From NCBI GenBank assembly GCA_038527215.1, contig JBCBGC010000009.1, forward strand, positions 27,416 to 91,415: a stretch of DNA of 64,000 nucleotides, given 5' to 3'. The notes beneath the pieces were generated by a model, which worked only from the letters and a program-made list of their open reading frames with translations, made no database searches and had not been told where the DNA came from. Shown piece after piece: positions 8,593-17,389 of the stretch; position 1 is the first letter of the stretch; each line of letters opens with the position of its first letter. The DNA comes from JAWPMV01 sp038527215 (GTDB taxonomy: Bacteria > Bacteroidota > Bacteroidia > J057). The position numbers and the translations under genes were made by a program.

Positions 8593-9327
8593 ATGACAAA
8601 TATCCTGACCGTATTCCGCAAAGAGGTGGCCTCTTTTTTCAATTCACTGATTGCCTATGTGGTGCTGGCGGTGTTTTTGATTGGGGTGGGACTCTTTTTC
8701 TGGGTGTTTGATGGTAATGTGCTGGATTCCAAATTGGCAGAAATGGGCTTGCTGTTCGAAGCCGGGCCTTATTTCTTTCTGTTTCTGGTGCCCGCCATTA
8801 CCATGCGCGCTTTTGCCGAAGAAAATAAATCCGGCACCATCGAATTTCTGGCTACCAAACCGCTCACGGATTTTCAGATTATTCTCGGAAAGTACCTGGC
8901 CGCCGTTTTTCTGATTCTTTTTGCCTTACTGCCCACCTTGATTTATTATTTCTCCTTATATCGATTGGGGCAGCCCGTCGGCAACCTGGATCATGGGGCG
9001 ATTTGGGGCGCCTATATAGGGCTCTTTTTCCTCGGAGCCATCTTCGCCTCACTGGGACTCTTCACCTCCGCCCTGACCGATAACCAGATTATCGCGTTTA
9101 TTTTAGGGCTGTTTCTCTGTTTTTTCTTCTACCAGGCCTTTGACCTCCTGGCTGGAGTGAGCGGACTGACCGGTGTAAATGCTTTTCTGCTCAAAGTCGG
9201 TATATCGGCTCATTACGAGAGCATTAGTCGGGGCGTGATCGACACCCGAGACCTCATTTACTTTATCAGTTTTGTGTCCATTGTCCTCATAGGAACCCAA
9301 CTGGTGCTTCAGGCACGTCGTCGTTAA
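8593..9327 (+). CDS. gldF: GldF, gliding-motility ABC transporter permease
   Basis: A 244-residue ABC-2 type permease with about six membrane helices. I chose the ATG at 8593 (MTNILTVFRKEVASFF); the open frame upstream of it has no coding character. The segment AITMRAFAEENKSGTIEFL (about 75-93) and the following KPLTDFQIILGKY are characteristic of GldF and related ABC-2 permeases. It would pair with GldA and GldG in the inner membrane. In Bacteroidota gldF is normally followed directly by gldG. Here six other genes intervene. Confidence 0.9.
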   Translation: MTNILTVFRKEVASFFNSLIAYVVLAVFLIGVGLFFWVFDGNVLDSKLAEMGLLFEAGPYFFLFLVPAITMRAFAEENKSGTIEFLATKPLTDFQIILGKYLAAVFLILFALLPTLIYYFSLYRLGQPVGNLDHGAIWGAYIGLFFLGAIFASLGLFTSALTDNQIIAFILGLFLCFFFYQAFDLLAGVSGLTGVNAFLLKVGISAHYESISRGVIDTRDLIYFISFVSIVLIGTQLVLQARRR

Positions 9328-9333
9328 TGATCA

Positions 9334-9366
9334 AATTCGCTGTAAGAAGCTTGCCATAAGCGAATT
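9334..9366. repeat. inverted repeat just after gldF
   Basis: AATTCGCT (9334-9341) and AGCGAATT (9359-9366) form a perfect 8-bp inverted repeat with a 17-nt spacer, starting 7 bp after the gldF stop. There is no T tract, so it is not a standard terminator. It sits exactly at the left border of the gene block that separates gldF from gldG. Confidence 0.5.
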
Positions 9367-9411
9367 GGGCAACCATCCAATGAAAGCTATCTTTCGAAAA
9401 ATCGTAGCAGT

Positions 9412-10317
9412 ATGCGCTTTCTTGCTTTGGTGCTTTGCTTCAGCTTTTGTATACCGGCCTGTTCCCCTCCCCAGGAAGTGTTGATCCCAGATAACACCAT
9501 CTATCCTTATGAGGAAGTTTCAACCCTCGCCATTGAGCATTTTGTTCACCGTGCCTTCATTGATCTGCAAGGCCGGGAACCCCTGCAAAGTGAACTTTCC
9601 CGCTATACCCAATATCTCCGACAGCAAGCCCTCGCTCCCGCGGCTATGCAGGCTTTTCTTTCGGACCTGCAATCTCAAATCCTAAGTCCAGATGGGGAAG
9701 CCTTTCAGGAGGCTTATTTCCGGCGGCTGTATGCCCTGGCCAAAGGGAGGTTGCTCGACGGCGTGACCGAAGAGGAAATTGCGTTTAAAATCGAACAGCA
9801 TCAGCGAGACTGGGAAAAGGATTCTTTAAACAGAGATGAAGTGGGCATGGCCCAAAATGAGGCCATCGTCGAGCGCTTACTACTGCTCCGTCAATCCTGG
9901 ATAGCCTTCCAACATGACAGCATTTCGGTAAATGAGTTTCATGCCCGCGTCGTCCACAATGTGTTCTTTGACCAGATCAATGCGAACACCGTGAATTTTA
10001 TCCGGGCCTGCTATGACCAACTCTTCCTCCGCATGCCTACCCAGGAAGAAATGGATCGGGCCTATCCGGTCATTGAATATGGAAAGGCAGCTTATATTTT
10101 TGACAAAACGGTCTCTAATAAAACCGACTTTTTGCAGGCACTGGTTCATTCCAGGGAGTTTTACGAGGGGCAATGCCGGTGGGTCTTTCGGGCGCAAATC
10201 GGGCGAGAGGCGGAAACCAGTGAGATTATTCCCCTTTATGAGGCGTTCGAGGCATCGGGAGATTTTCCAGCCTTACAAAGGTCGATCATGCTCTACTCAG
10301 ATTACACCCGCTTTTAA
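9412..10317 (+). CDS. helical lipoprotein with repeated DUF4214-like modules (unknown function)
   Basis: A 301-residue lipoprotein with signal MRFLALVLCFSFCIPAC (Cys17). The rest is mostly helical. The stretches FVHRAFIDLQGREP (about 45-58) and FIRACYDQLFLRMP (about 197-210) look like two copies of one module, each followed by a helical tail. The pattern 'F-x-R-x-x-Y/F-x-x-L-x-x-R-x-P' recalls DUF4214 and the helical parts of planctomycete cytochrome-associated proteins, but I cannot assign it firmly. It is the first gene of the block between gldF and gldG, and the next gene encodes a shorter relative. Confidence 0.7.
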   Translation: MRFLALVLCFSFCIPACSPPQEVLIPDNTIYPYEEVSTLAIEHFVHRAFIDLQGREPLQSELSRYTQYLRQQALAPAAMQAFLSDLQSQILSPDGEAFQEAYFRRLYALAKGRLLDGVTEEEIAFKIEQHQRDWEKDSLNRDEVGMAQNEAIVERLLLLRQSWIAFQHDSISVNEFHARVVHNVFFDQINANTVNFIRACYDQLFLRMPTQEEMDRAYPVIEYGKAAYIFDKTVSNKTDFLQALVHSREFYEGQCRWVFRAQIGREAETSEIIPLYEAFEASGDFPALQRSIMLYSDYTRF

Positions 10318-10403
10318 ATGAAAGTAATGTAATCTTAGAAAAATAAAGCCACTGGTTTGTACGATTTTTTGAATTAATATAGAGTTTCGGGACTTACCCG
10401 TGA

Positions 10404-10416
10404 TTAGGAAAAAGTA
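10404..10416 (+). promoter_or_regulatory. motif TTAGGAAAAAGTA, shared with the region before the CUB gene
   Basis: This 13-mer lies 20 nt before the ATG at 10436 in an AT-rich 118-bp spacer. Two nearly identical copies lie at 13725-13737 and 13739-13751, immediately before another gene of the same block, suggesting a common binding site or leader element. Confidence 0.4.
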
Positions 10417-10435
10417 TCGATACCCTTAAAGGGTT

Positions 10436-10930
10436 ATGCACATGAAAGGCTTACAGAAAAAGCTGATAATCGGCTTGTTGGGGTTCCTGTGTGCCTGCAC
10501 AGGCGAGGATCACTATCTCTACGAAGTGAATCCGGTGGCCCTGCAAGCGGACAACAGTCAGAAGACCAAGCAAAAAAGCTCAGAGCAGTTTGTGGCGGGT
10601 TTATACGCCATCCTGTTTCAGCAGTCCATTCCGGTTGCTGAGCAGGAGGCTTACCGTAAACTCATGCTGTCGACCGGCGACCAGGATCTCGCCAGGGAAC
10701 GCATCATCATCGAACTGCTAAACCGACCTGAGCTCAAACTACCCCATGAAGACTTATACGAATCCGATGTCCAAACTTTTATAAGAGAAGCCTATAGAAC
10801 ATTTTATGTACGTGAGCCCAGTATGGCGGAGCTGACTTATCTCTCCACCTTTATGGAGGCCCATCCGGAAATGACCCCGGAGTTGATTTATTTTTCCTTT
10901 GCCTTGTCTGAAGAATACCAGTATTACTAG
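10436..10930 (+). CDS. small helical lipoprotein related to the 301-aa neighbour
   Basis: A 164-residue lipoprotein. The signal runs to LLGFLCAC (Cys at about 21); the start may be this ATG or the one two codons later. The two helical segments FVAGLYAILFQQSIP (about 54-68) and FIREAYRTFYVREP (about 113-126) echo the F-x-R-x-x-Y ... R-E-P modules of the upstream lipoprotein, so the two are probably paralogues. It is followed after 3 nt by the DUF1501-like gene. Membrane attached; function unknown. Confidence 0.7.
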   Translation: MHMKGLQKKLIIGLLGFLCACTGEDHYLYEVNPVALQADNSQKTKQKSSEQFVAGLYAILFQQSIPVAEQEAYRKLMLSTGDQDLARERIIIELLNRPELKLPHEDLYESDVQTFIREAYRTFYVREPSMAELTYLSTFMEAHPEMTPELIYFSFALSEEYQYY

Positions 10931-10933
10931 TCC

Positions 10934-12271
10934 ATGAAACGTCGAGACTTCATCAAACAAGTCGCAGGCGCGACGGCGGCTACCGTAGCCATGCCGTACC
11001 TGCTGCCCAGCGGCCGCTTGTTTGCCCAAACCAATGGCCGACTGGCCAATCATGTGATCCTCGTTCTTTTCGCAGGTGGCATCCGCCACCAGGAAGCCAT
11101 CGACCAACTTTATCTTGCAGGAAGCCAGAATGAAGATATTCCCGGCAATGTGTTATTAAACATGTTTCCCGGTGAAGTACCTGCCGACAAAATTGTTTTC
11201 GGTCTGGATGCGAATCGTCCTGGCGAAAAGCCAATCACGCCTGTTTTATCTCAGCCCTTGTCTCAACAGGGAACCTTGTTCGCTGAAATGCGCACTTCCC
11301 TGGTCGCGCATTACGCAGGCTTGAATATCGCTTTGCAGGGAACCGACCAGCTCAACCAGGGCTTGCGGGAACGACCTCACTTTCCTACCGTTTTCGAGTA
11401 TCTCCGTCGCCATGCCGGATTACCCGCCTCCAAAGTCTGGTTTATAGGCCAGGGCATCAACAATTCAGTGCCTTTGCTGAACGCCAGTACTCATCCGGAT
11501 TATGGGAGCGCCTATGGGGCCAATTTCTTTGCTCCCACCATTACCTTCGGAGGGGAAGCGCATGAGTTCTTGTCCCGTTCCCGGGTCTATCACCCAGAAT
11601 TCGAGCTGAGTCCGGTGCACCAGATGAAATTTTTCCTGGACAACAGTTTTCCCCATGCCGCGGATCATGTCAGTGGCCTGGGCAATACGGAGGAAGAGAA
11701 GCAAGAAATCCGCCAGTTTATTCAGGATACCATGGACAAAACCCGCACCCATACGCAGGTCAAACCACCGGTAAGCGATAATACGGACCTGGAAGTGGTG
11801 GGCTATGCCTGTGAGGTGTTGAAGACCTTCAAACCCAATCTGACAGTGCTCAATTTCAATGAAGCGGATACCTGTCATGGAAACTTTACCGACTACCTTC
11901 GAAATCTCCATCGGGCCGACCATGGCCTCGGATTCCTCTGGGACTATATCCAGCGTGAAATCCCCGAAATGGCCGGAGACACTATGCTCCTGGTAGCCCC
12001 GGAATGTGGACGAAACCTCCAACCCAATCCTATCCTGGACGTGAACAATTGGTATGGCTATGACCACAATGACGAAAATGCGCACCGCATTTTTGGGATG
12101 ATGGTAGGGCCAAATGTGCCTCAGGGATTGACAATCGGCTCGCCCCAGAATCCCGTAGGACATGCCATGGATTTGGTCCCTACGGTGGCGGAGATTTTAG
12201 GGGTAAAAAACGCCGTACGTACGCAAGGCTTATTAGGGAGCGGTGCCCGTTCCTGGTTCGATTATTTATGA
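10934..12271 (+). CDS. Tat-exported DUF1501-like / alkaline-phosphatase-superfamily protein
   Basis: A 445-residue protein. The N-terminus KRRDFIKQVAGATAATVA is a twin-arginine signal. The mature part has the layout of DUF1501 proteins, which are relatives of sulfatases and alkaline phosphatases: an initial VILVLFAGG strand, APECGRN (about residue 355), GYDHNDENAHR (about 376-386) and the closing GHAMDLVPTVAEILG (about 410-424). The usual metal-binding Asp after the first strand is not evident, so catalysis is uncertain. It lies between a 3-nt gap and a 4-nt ATGA overlap, showing tight coupling with the lipoprotein genes on both sides. In other bacteria DUF1501 genes often sit with secreted cytochrome-like partners, as here. 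Confidence 0.78.
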   Translation: MKRRDFIKQVAGATAATVAMPYLLPSGRLFAQTNGRLANHVILVLFAGGIRHQEAIDQLYLAGSQNEDIPGNVLLNMFPGEVPADKIVFGLDANRPGEKPITPVLSQPLSQQGTLFAEMRTSLVAHYAGLNIALQGTDQLNQGLRERPHFPTVFEYLRRHAGLPASKVWFIGQGINNSVPLLNASTHPDYGSAYGANFFAPTITFGGEAHEFLSRSRVYHPEFELSPVHQMKFFLDNSFPHAADHVSGLGNTEEEKQEIRQFIQDTMDKTRTHTQVKPPVSDNTDLEVVGYACEVLKTFKPNLTVLNFNEADTCHGNFTDYLRNLHRADHGLGFLWDYIQREIPEMAGDTMLLVAPECGRNLQPNPILDVNNWYGYDHNDENAHRIFGMMVGPNVPQGLTIGSPQNPVGHAMDLVPTVAEILGVKNAVRTQGLLGSGARSWFDYL

Positions 12272-13224
12272 TAAAAAACCTACATATCAGGACCATTGGT
12301 CTCTTCTTTCTCATCGGTACCAGCTGGTGGGGCTGCAATTCCGTTCCGCCGGAGGGTCCCTTTTGGACGGGAGAAACACCGCCTGACACGCTGGAAGCAC
12401 TCAACCTGATTCCTGATCAGATTGAAGGATTACATGCCCAGGTTTTTCGACCGACCTGTGCCAACGCTGGCTGCCATGACGGGAATTTTGAACCGGACTT
12501 CCGGACCATTGAGAGCACCTATAGTTCTCTGGTTTTACAAGCGCCGATCAAAAACGATCCCAATCAGGTCCTGGCAGCACGAGTTCAGCCCTGGAGTGTA
12601 GAAAATTCCGTTTTGTGGGTTCGGCTTAACCGAGATATAGACGGCCAGTCCGGCATCATGCCGCTGGTAGTGGATCCGGATTCTGATTGGCTGGAGGAAA
12701 AGACCCAGCATCTGGCCAGTATTCGCTCCTGGATAGAAAAGGGGGCTCCGGATATGTTTGGGCAAACTCCTCAGGAGGGCCAACTGCCACCCCGCATCCA
12801 GGGGATGATCATGGGGCAACACGCTTCGGTGAACTATCTGAACCGAAAGGGAGGCTCTGGGCCGGTTATTTGGCCCGCCAGTCTGGGGGCTGGTTGGCTG
12901 TACCTGAGTCTGCAGGCTTCCCACTCCCAGGGCCAGCCCTTGCAGGGAGCCAAAGTGAAATTTAGTCAGCGGATGAATGACTTTGAGGCAGATACTACCC
13001 TGGCCCTCCTGCCTTTGACCGACAGCTTTAAAGCAGCAGGTTTTCTGGAGGACTCAGTACAGTATACCCACAAAGTATGGATAGACATAGAGGCTTTTCC
13101 CGCCTCCAGACAGATGTTTGTGCGGGTGGAAATGCAGGACCCTGATTTCCCAGACCTTGCTGAATTGCCTCAAACAGAAAGTCCGGATTACCTGAAAGTG
13201 TATTTCTCATTTATAACGCCATAA
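12268..13224 (+). CDS. lipoprotein with CX4CH (cytochrome c-like) motif
   Basis: A 318-residue lipoprotein (Cys23 in SWWGC). Residues 64-70 read CANAGCH, a CX4CH motif of the kind found in planctomycete-type and Geobacter-type heme domains, followed by GNFEPDFRTIESTYSSLV and a WSVENSVLWVRL segment, typical of single-heme 'PSCyt'-like domains. Whether heme is attached through CX4CH cannot be seen here. The last 130 residues look like a beta domain. The gene overlaps its DUF1501 neighbour by 4 nt and abuts the next gene with no gap, so it is part of one transcript. A periplasmic or surface redox or binding role is inferred. Confidence 0.72.
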   Translation: MIKNLHIRTIGLFFLIGTSWWGCNSVPPEGPFWTGETPPDTLEALNLIPDQIEGLHAQVFRPTCANAGCHDGNFEPDFRTIESTYSSLVLQAPIKNDPNQVLAARVQPWSVENSVLWVRLNRDIDGQSGIMPLVVDPDSDWLEEKTQHLASIRSWIEKGAPDMFGQTPQEGQLPPRIQGMIMGQHASVNYLNRKGGSGPVIWPASLGAGWLYLSLQASHSQGQPLQGAKVKFSQRMNDFEADTTLALLPLTDSFKAAGFLEDSVQYTHKVWIDIEAFPASRQMFVRVEMQDPDFPDLAELPQTESPDYLKVYFSFITP

Positions 13225-13686
13225 ATGCGTCGTCAAACACATATCACCTTTTTCGCCTGCTGTTGGCTGGTCGGGCTCCTGGGTTTAGGGAGTGCGTGTA
13301 AAAAAATTCCGCCTCCGGATCCGGGGAAACCGGTGCTGGAGTTGATGTCCTTCGACCCATTGGAGATGCATAGTTTTGACAATAATCCTCGCCTGGTGCT
13401 TAAATACACCGACTATGGAGGAGATGTAGGAGACGCAGACCCCGATATAAAAAGCTTGTCGATCAAAGACAGCCGGTTGGCAGAGCCGGATTGGTTCCAC
13501 ATTCCCCCTATTACCCCATCAGGAGAGGAGGTCCCGATTACCGGAACCTTTGAGGTACACTTGCCAGCCTTGTATGTCCTGGGAAATGGCACCTATGAAG
13601 CCTGTTTTTTTACCCTGCAACTGAAAGATCGGGCCGGAAATACCAGCGAAGAAATCATTACCCCAACGATCAACATCTATCGATAA
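13225..13686 (+). CDS. small lipoprotein, beta-rich, unknown function
   Basis: A 153-residue lipoprotein with the signal ending LGLGSAC (Cys at about 25) and a proline-rich linker KKIPPPDPGKP. The remainder looks like one immunoglobulin-like beta domain (VLKYTDYGGDVGDADPD, then ACFFTLQLKDRAGNTSEE) of the sort common in Bacteroidota surface proteins. It starts on the base after the stop of the CX4CH gene. No closer family is recognised. Confidence 0.75.
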   Translation: MRRQTHITFFACCWLVGLLGLGSACKKIPPPDPGKPVLELMSFDPLEMHSFDNNPRLVLKYTDYGGDVGDADPDIKSLSIKDSRLAEPDWFHIPPITPSGEEVPITGTFEVHLPALYVLGNGTYEACFFTLQLKDRAGNTSEEIITPTINIYR

Positions 13687-13724
13687 TACAGCCCTGCTTC
13701 TCCCGAGCTACTGCCTCAAAGACA

Positions 13725-13751
13725 TTAGGAAAAAGCACTTAGGAAAAAGCA
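13725..13751 (+). promoter_or_regulatory. tandem 14-bp repeat TTAGGAAAAAGCA before the CUB gene
   Basis: Two copies of TTAGGAAAAAGCA at 13725-13737 and 13739-13751, period 14 bp, end right at the ATG of the following gene. A third copy (TTAGGAAAAAGTA) lies before the 164-residue lipoprotein gene at 10404. Confidence 0.5.
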
Positions 13752-16700
13752 TTGATGCGGCAATTAGTTATTGGTATAGGCATATGGATGTTGTCCCTCC
13801 CTCCGCTGTGGGGACAGACGCTCTTCCATATGAGCAACCGGCAGGTTTCAGACTGCCGGGGAATGTTGGTAGACAGTGATGCAGGAGGGGTAACGGGTCA
13901 TTACGATCATGAAGAAAACCTGATCTTCACCATCTGTGTGCCAGGAGCTGAATCGGTTTCTCTGCAGTTCGGTTCTTTTTGTACCGAACAAGATTTTGAC
14001 ATTCTCAGGATATTTGACGGGCCAGACACTTTGTCTGCGCAGATCGGGGGAGACTATTCTGGTACCGATGCTCCCCCCGCTATTCTTTCCTCCGGCAACT
14101 GTCTGACCATTCATTTTCGGTCTGACAAAAACGTTACTTGTACCGGCTGGTTTGCGCGTTGGGAAGCCGAAACGCGGCTTCCTACCTTGTCCAGCCTACA
14201 ATTGCTGGACAGCCTTCCTGGCTGTGGGACAGATCAACTTCAGGTCAGTTTTGACCGAGCAATCCCTTGTGATTCTCTTTATCCCGGAGCGTTTGCTGTT
14301 TCAGGGCCTCTGGCTTTACAGATTACCCAGGTTACGCCCATCAATTGTCAGGGAGACAGTACCCAGTCCGCGCTCATCGATTTCCAGCCAGGCTTGCATC
14401 GTTGGGGGACGTATAGCCTGACCTACACAGCTTATGCCCTGGATCAGTGTGATAGCCTCTGGCAGCAAACCACCGCACAGCGCTTCCGGGTCATCGACTG
14501 TCCCCTGGAAGTAGAACTCATGCTTTCGGCAGATACTGTCTGTGCCGGGGCTCCTCTGACCGTAGAAGCCCGCGGATATGGAGGAGATATTCAATCCTAT
14601 CAGTACCAATGGAGTATTCCCGGCCTACAGGGACCCGGGCCTCATCTCATTCATGTAAGCCAGTCAGCCTTGCTGAGCGTCAGCCTGGATGATCAGTATG
14701 GGGCAGGACCGGCCTTAGATTCTCTGGCAGTGCATGTGTTGCCACTGCCTGTTTTTCCCACCCAGAATCTACGCCAATGCGAATCAGACCCGGCCGTAAA
14801 GCTACAAGTGCTGGATAGCGGAGGATGGTGGGACGGAGCAGGCATCATGGATAATCAAACCGGTCTATTTTCTCCGGAAGCGGCGGGACCTGGCAGCCAC
14901 ATTATTGTCTACGTTGACGGTCAAGGGTGTGAAAACAGCCTTTCCGTACAGGTGCCGGAGATTTTTCCAGGCAGAGATGAGGCTAGTTGTGAGACGGCTG
15001 CTCCTTTCCAATTGGCTGATTTCCGACCCAGCCACGGTACCTGGACAGGTCCAGGGGTAACCGCTCAGGGCCAGTTCGCTCCTCCTGTGAATCCTGACAG
15101 TGCGTATGTCCTGACCTTCCATGCTAATGGCTGTACAGCCGAAAAGCGTATGTACATCGGTGCGCCCAATATCCCTGCCCTGGATACCCTGTGTCGTTCG
15201 GATAAAGTGCAACAATTATCAGCTTTCCCGCTGGGAGGGATTTGGCATGGAGACGGCATCACGGATTCATTAAGGGGTTCTTTTGATCCCAACCAAGCCG
15301 ATCCCGGCCTGAATACGCTTTATTATTCGGTGCATGGGTGCAAAGACAGTGTACAAGTCTATATCAAGCATATTTGGGCAGGCTGGAACATCACCACCTG
15401 TCCGGGGGCTGAACCCTTTCCGTTATTAGGACAACATCCCGCTGGGGGGCATTGGTCCAGTGTCAAAGGAGGCATTACCCAAACGCAGGCTGGGATGTTT
15501 GATCCAGGCTTTTTTGCCCAAACCAACTATAACGATACCCTGACCTACACCTACGATGGCTGTACGGACCAAAGGATTGTCTATGCCTTTCGTACCGAAA
15601 TCAAAGAAGCCAGTGATACCTTGTTTTTTTGCCTGAGTGATACCATTACGCCGCTTGATTATGCGCACGTGAAAACGTTTCCCCTCTATGGTTACTGGTC
15701 AGGGAAAGGGGTGATTGATCCCCATCGACCGGGATATTTTGATCCTAAAGTGGCGGGACCGGGTGCGCATAGAATTTATTATGAAGTGAATGGTTGTACG
15801 GATAGCATTGTGTTCGTGGTGTATCCGTCAGCCGTGGTACCCAATGACTCTACCTGTATTCATGGCGGTGCTTTTGCCTTACAAACCAAGGAAAAAGGCG
15901 GCAGTTGGACAGGACCAGGGATCATTGATTCGCTGCTAGGCTGGTTTGATCCTCAGTTGGCGGGGCTGGGTACCCACCGGCTGGTATACCGCTCTCCGCT
16001 GGGATGCATAGATAGCATGGAAATGAAAGTCTATACGCCGCCTGCCCTGGCGTTTGAAAACCTGCAGAATACCTACTGCATGTTGGAGGAAGGCTATCTG
16101 CTGAAAGCCTCCCCAGCAGGTGGGACCTTTGCCGGGCCAGGTGTGGTAGATGGTCGTTTTTATCCTCATTTAGTAGGACCGGGAGGGCCTTATGAAATCA
16201 GCTATACGCTGGGGTCTGGCGGTTGCCAGCAACGGATATTTACCGCAGTTCAGGTATGGGAACCCTTGCAAATAGACCTGACGGCGGACTATGATAGTAT
16301 TTGCCCGGGCGAATTTGTGAGTTTGGCTGCCCTAATTTCCGGGGGAAACGGCGGCCCTTTTACCGCTTACTGGAATCACGGTCTGGGGGTAGGGGATAGC
16401 TTTCGGGTTAGTCCTTTGATCACCACTACCTATGAAGTGCGGGGCGAAGATGGTTGTTCTGATCCGGTCATTGATACCCTAACAATTTTTAACCGTTCCC
16501 CCTTTGAGATGCATTTTTCCGTAGGAGATTCGGTCTGCTTTGGGGGCCCTTCCTATGCTGAGGTGAAGGTAGAAGGAGATCATACCTATCAATATCATTG
16601 GCATACCGATCCCCCGGTTTTTGGGAAAAAAGCCCTGGGAGAGGCAGGGGAAACCCTGACCGTTACGGTGCTGGACGAATACACCGGCTGCGATCAGACC

Positions 16701-17288
16701 CAGCAGGTCAGACTGCCTCATTATCCGATTGTATTTGCAGGATTTTTGCCTAACCCGAACCAGAGCTGTCTCCCCCTCAGTGAAGCCACCTTCAACTTCA
16801 TTAATCAAGCTAAAGGTGCGCTTGCAGGCTATTGGGATTTTGGAGATGGAGAAATGATGCCATACGAGACCGGGGTACATCCGGATCACAAATATGAAGC
16901 AAAAGGACACTATGCGGTCCGGCTCTATGTGGAAGGCAAAGGGGGCTGTAGGGACAGTGCCAGAGCCGAAGTTTGTGTAGAGCCTGATGATCCCGAAGTA
17001 TGGGTGCCCAATGCTTTCTCCCCTAATGGAGATGGCGTTAATGACCATTTGACGGCTGGGACGGTAGGGGTGGTCGAATTCCATATCACCATCCTCAACC
17101 GCTGGGGCAAAGTGGTCTTTGAGTCCCGAGACCCTAATTTTAGCTGGGATGGTTCGTTTCGGGGAGTGCCCTTAGAAGCCGGCGTGTATGTGTATTTCGC
17201 TCAGGGACGTTACGTTCCCAATAGCCCGGATACAGACTTTTATCCTATTCGATTTGAAAGAAAGGGGAGCATTACCCTGTATCGATGA
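13752..17288 (+). CDS. CUB-domain T9SS surface protein with gliding-associated C-terminal domain
   Basis: A 1178-residue secreted protein. A Sec signal (about 1-22, ending LPPLWG-Q) is followed by a CUB domain (about 25-135) with the YDHEENLIFTICVPG and FDILRIFDG signatures. Next come about seven modules of roughly 70 residues with the pattern G-G-x-W-x-G-P-G-I ... F-D-P-x-x-A-G-P-G ... G-C, then a PKD domain around YWDFGDGE. The end is a CHU_C/TIGR04131 domain (WVPNAFSPNGDGVNDH, about 1080, to the C-terminus), which is the T9SS type-B sorting signal. It is therefore likely exported by T9SS and displayed or released. It closes the block between gldF and gldG. Confidence 0.88.
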   Translation: MMRQLVIGIGIWMLSLPPLWGQTLFHMSNRQVSDCRGMLVDSDAGGVTGHYDHEENLIFTICVPGAESVSLQFGSFCTEQDFDILRIFDGPDTLSAQIGGDYSGTDAPPAILSSGNCLTIHFRSDKNVTCTGWFARWEAETRLPTLSSLQLLDSLPGCGTDQLQVSFDRAIPCDSLYPGAFAVSGPLALQITQVTPINCQGDSTQSALIDFQPGLHRWGTYSLTYTAYALDQCDSLWQQTTAQRFRVIDCPLEVELMLSADTVCAGAPLTVEARGYGGDIQSYQYQWSIPGLQGPGPHLIHVSQSALLSVSLDDQYGAGPALDSLAVHVLPLPVFPTQNLRQCESDPAVKLQVLDSGGWWDGAGIMDNQTGLFSPEAAGPGSHIIVYVDGQGCENSLSVQVPEIFPGRDEASCETAAPFQLADFRPSHGTWTGPGVTAQGQFAPPVNPDSAYVLTFHANGCTAEKRMYIGAPNIPALDTLCRSDKVQQLSAFPLGGIWHGDGITDSLRGSFDPNQADPGLNTLYYSVHGCKDSVQVYIKHIWAGWNITTCPGAEPFPLLGQHPAGGHWSSVKGGITQTQAGMFDPGFFAQTNYNDTLTYTYDGCTDQRIVYAFRTEIKEASDTLFFCLSDTITPLDYAHVKTFPLYGYWSGKGVIDPHRPGYFDPKVAGPGAHRIYYEVNGCTDSIVFVVYPSAVVPNDSTCIHGGAFALQTKEKGGSWTGPGIIDSLLGWFDPQLAGLGTHRLVYRSPLGCIDSMEMKVYTPPALAFENLQNTYCMLEEGYLLKASPAGGTFAGPGVVDGRFYPHLVGPGGPYEISYTLGSGGCQQRIFTAVQVWEPLQIDLTADYDSICPGEFVSLAALISGGNGGPFTAYWNHGLGVGDSFRVSPLITTTYEVRGEDGCSDPVIDTLTIFNRSPFEMHFSVGDSVCFGGPSYAEVKVEGDHTYQYHWHTDPPVFGKKALGEAGETLTVTVLDEYTGCDQTQQVRLPHYPIVFAGFLPNPNQSCLPLSEATFNFINQAKGALAGYWDFGDGEMMPYETGVHPDHKYEAKGHYAVRLYVEGKGGCRDSARAEVCVEPDDPEVWVPNAFSPNGDGVNDHLTAGTVGVVEFHITILNRWGKVVFESRDPNFSWDGSFRGVPLEAGVYVYFAQGRYVPNSPDTDFYPIRFERKGSITLYR

Positions 17289-17363
17289 AAGAGGGGGAAC
17301 AAAAAAAGCCATAAAGGCCCCTTCTTTTCCACAGGGCTTATTCTCACAACCACCAGAGATGAG

Positions 17364-17371
17364 TATATTTG
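17364..17371 (+). promoter_or_regulatory. candidate -7 box (TATATTTG) for gldG
   Basis: TATATTTG is an exact match to the Bacteroidota TAnnTTTG -7 consensus and lies 18 nt before the ATG at 17390. It would give gldG its own promoter, consistent with its separation from gldF. Confidence 0.5.
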
Positions 17372-17389
17372 CGGCTTACCTCATCCGGC

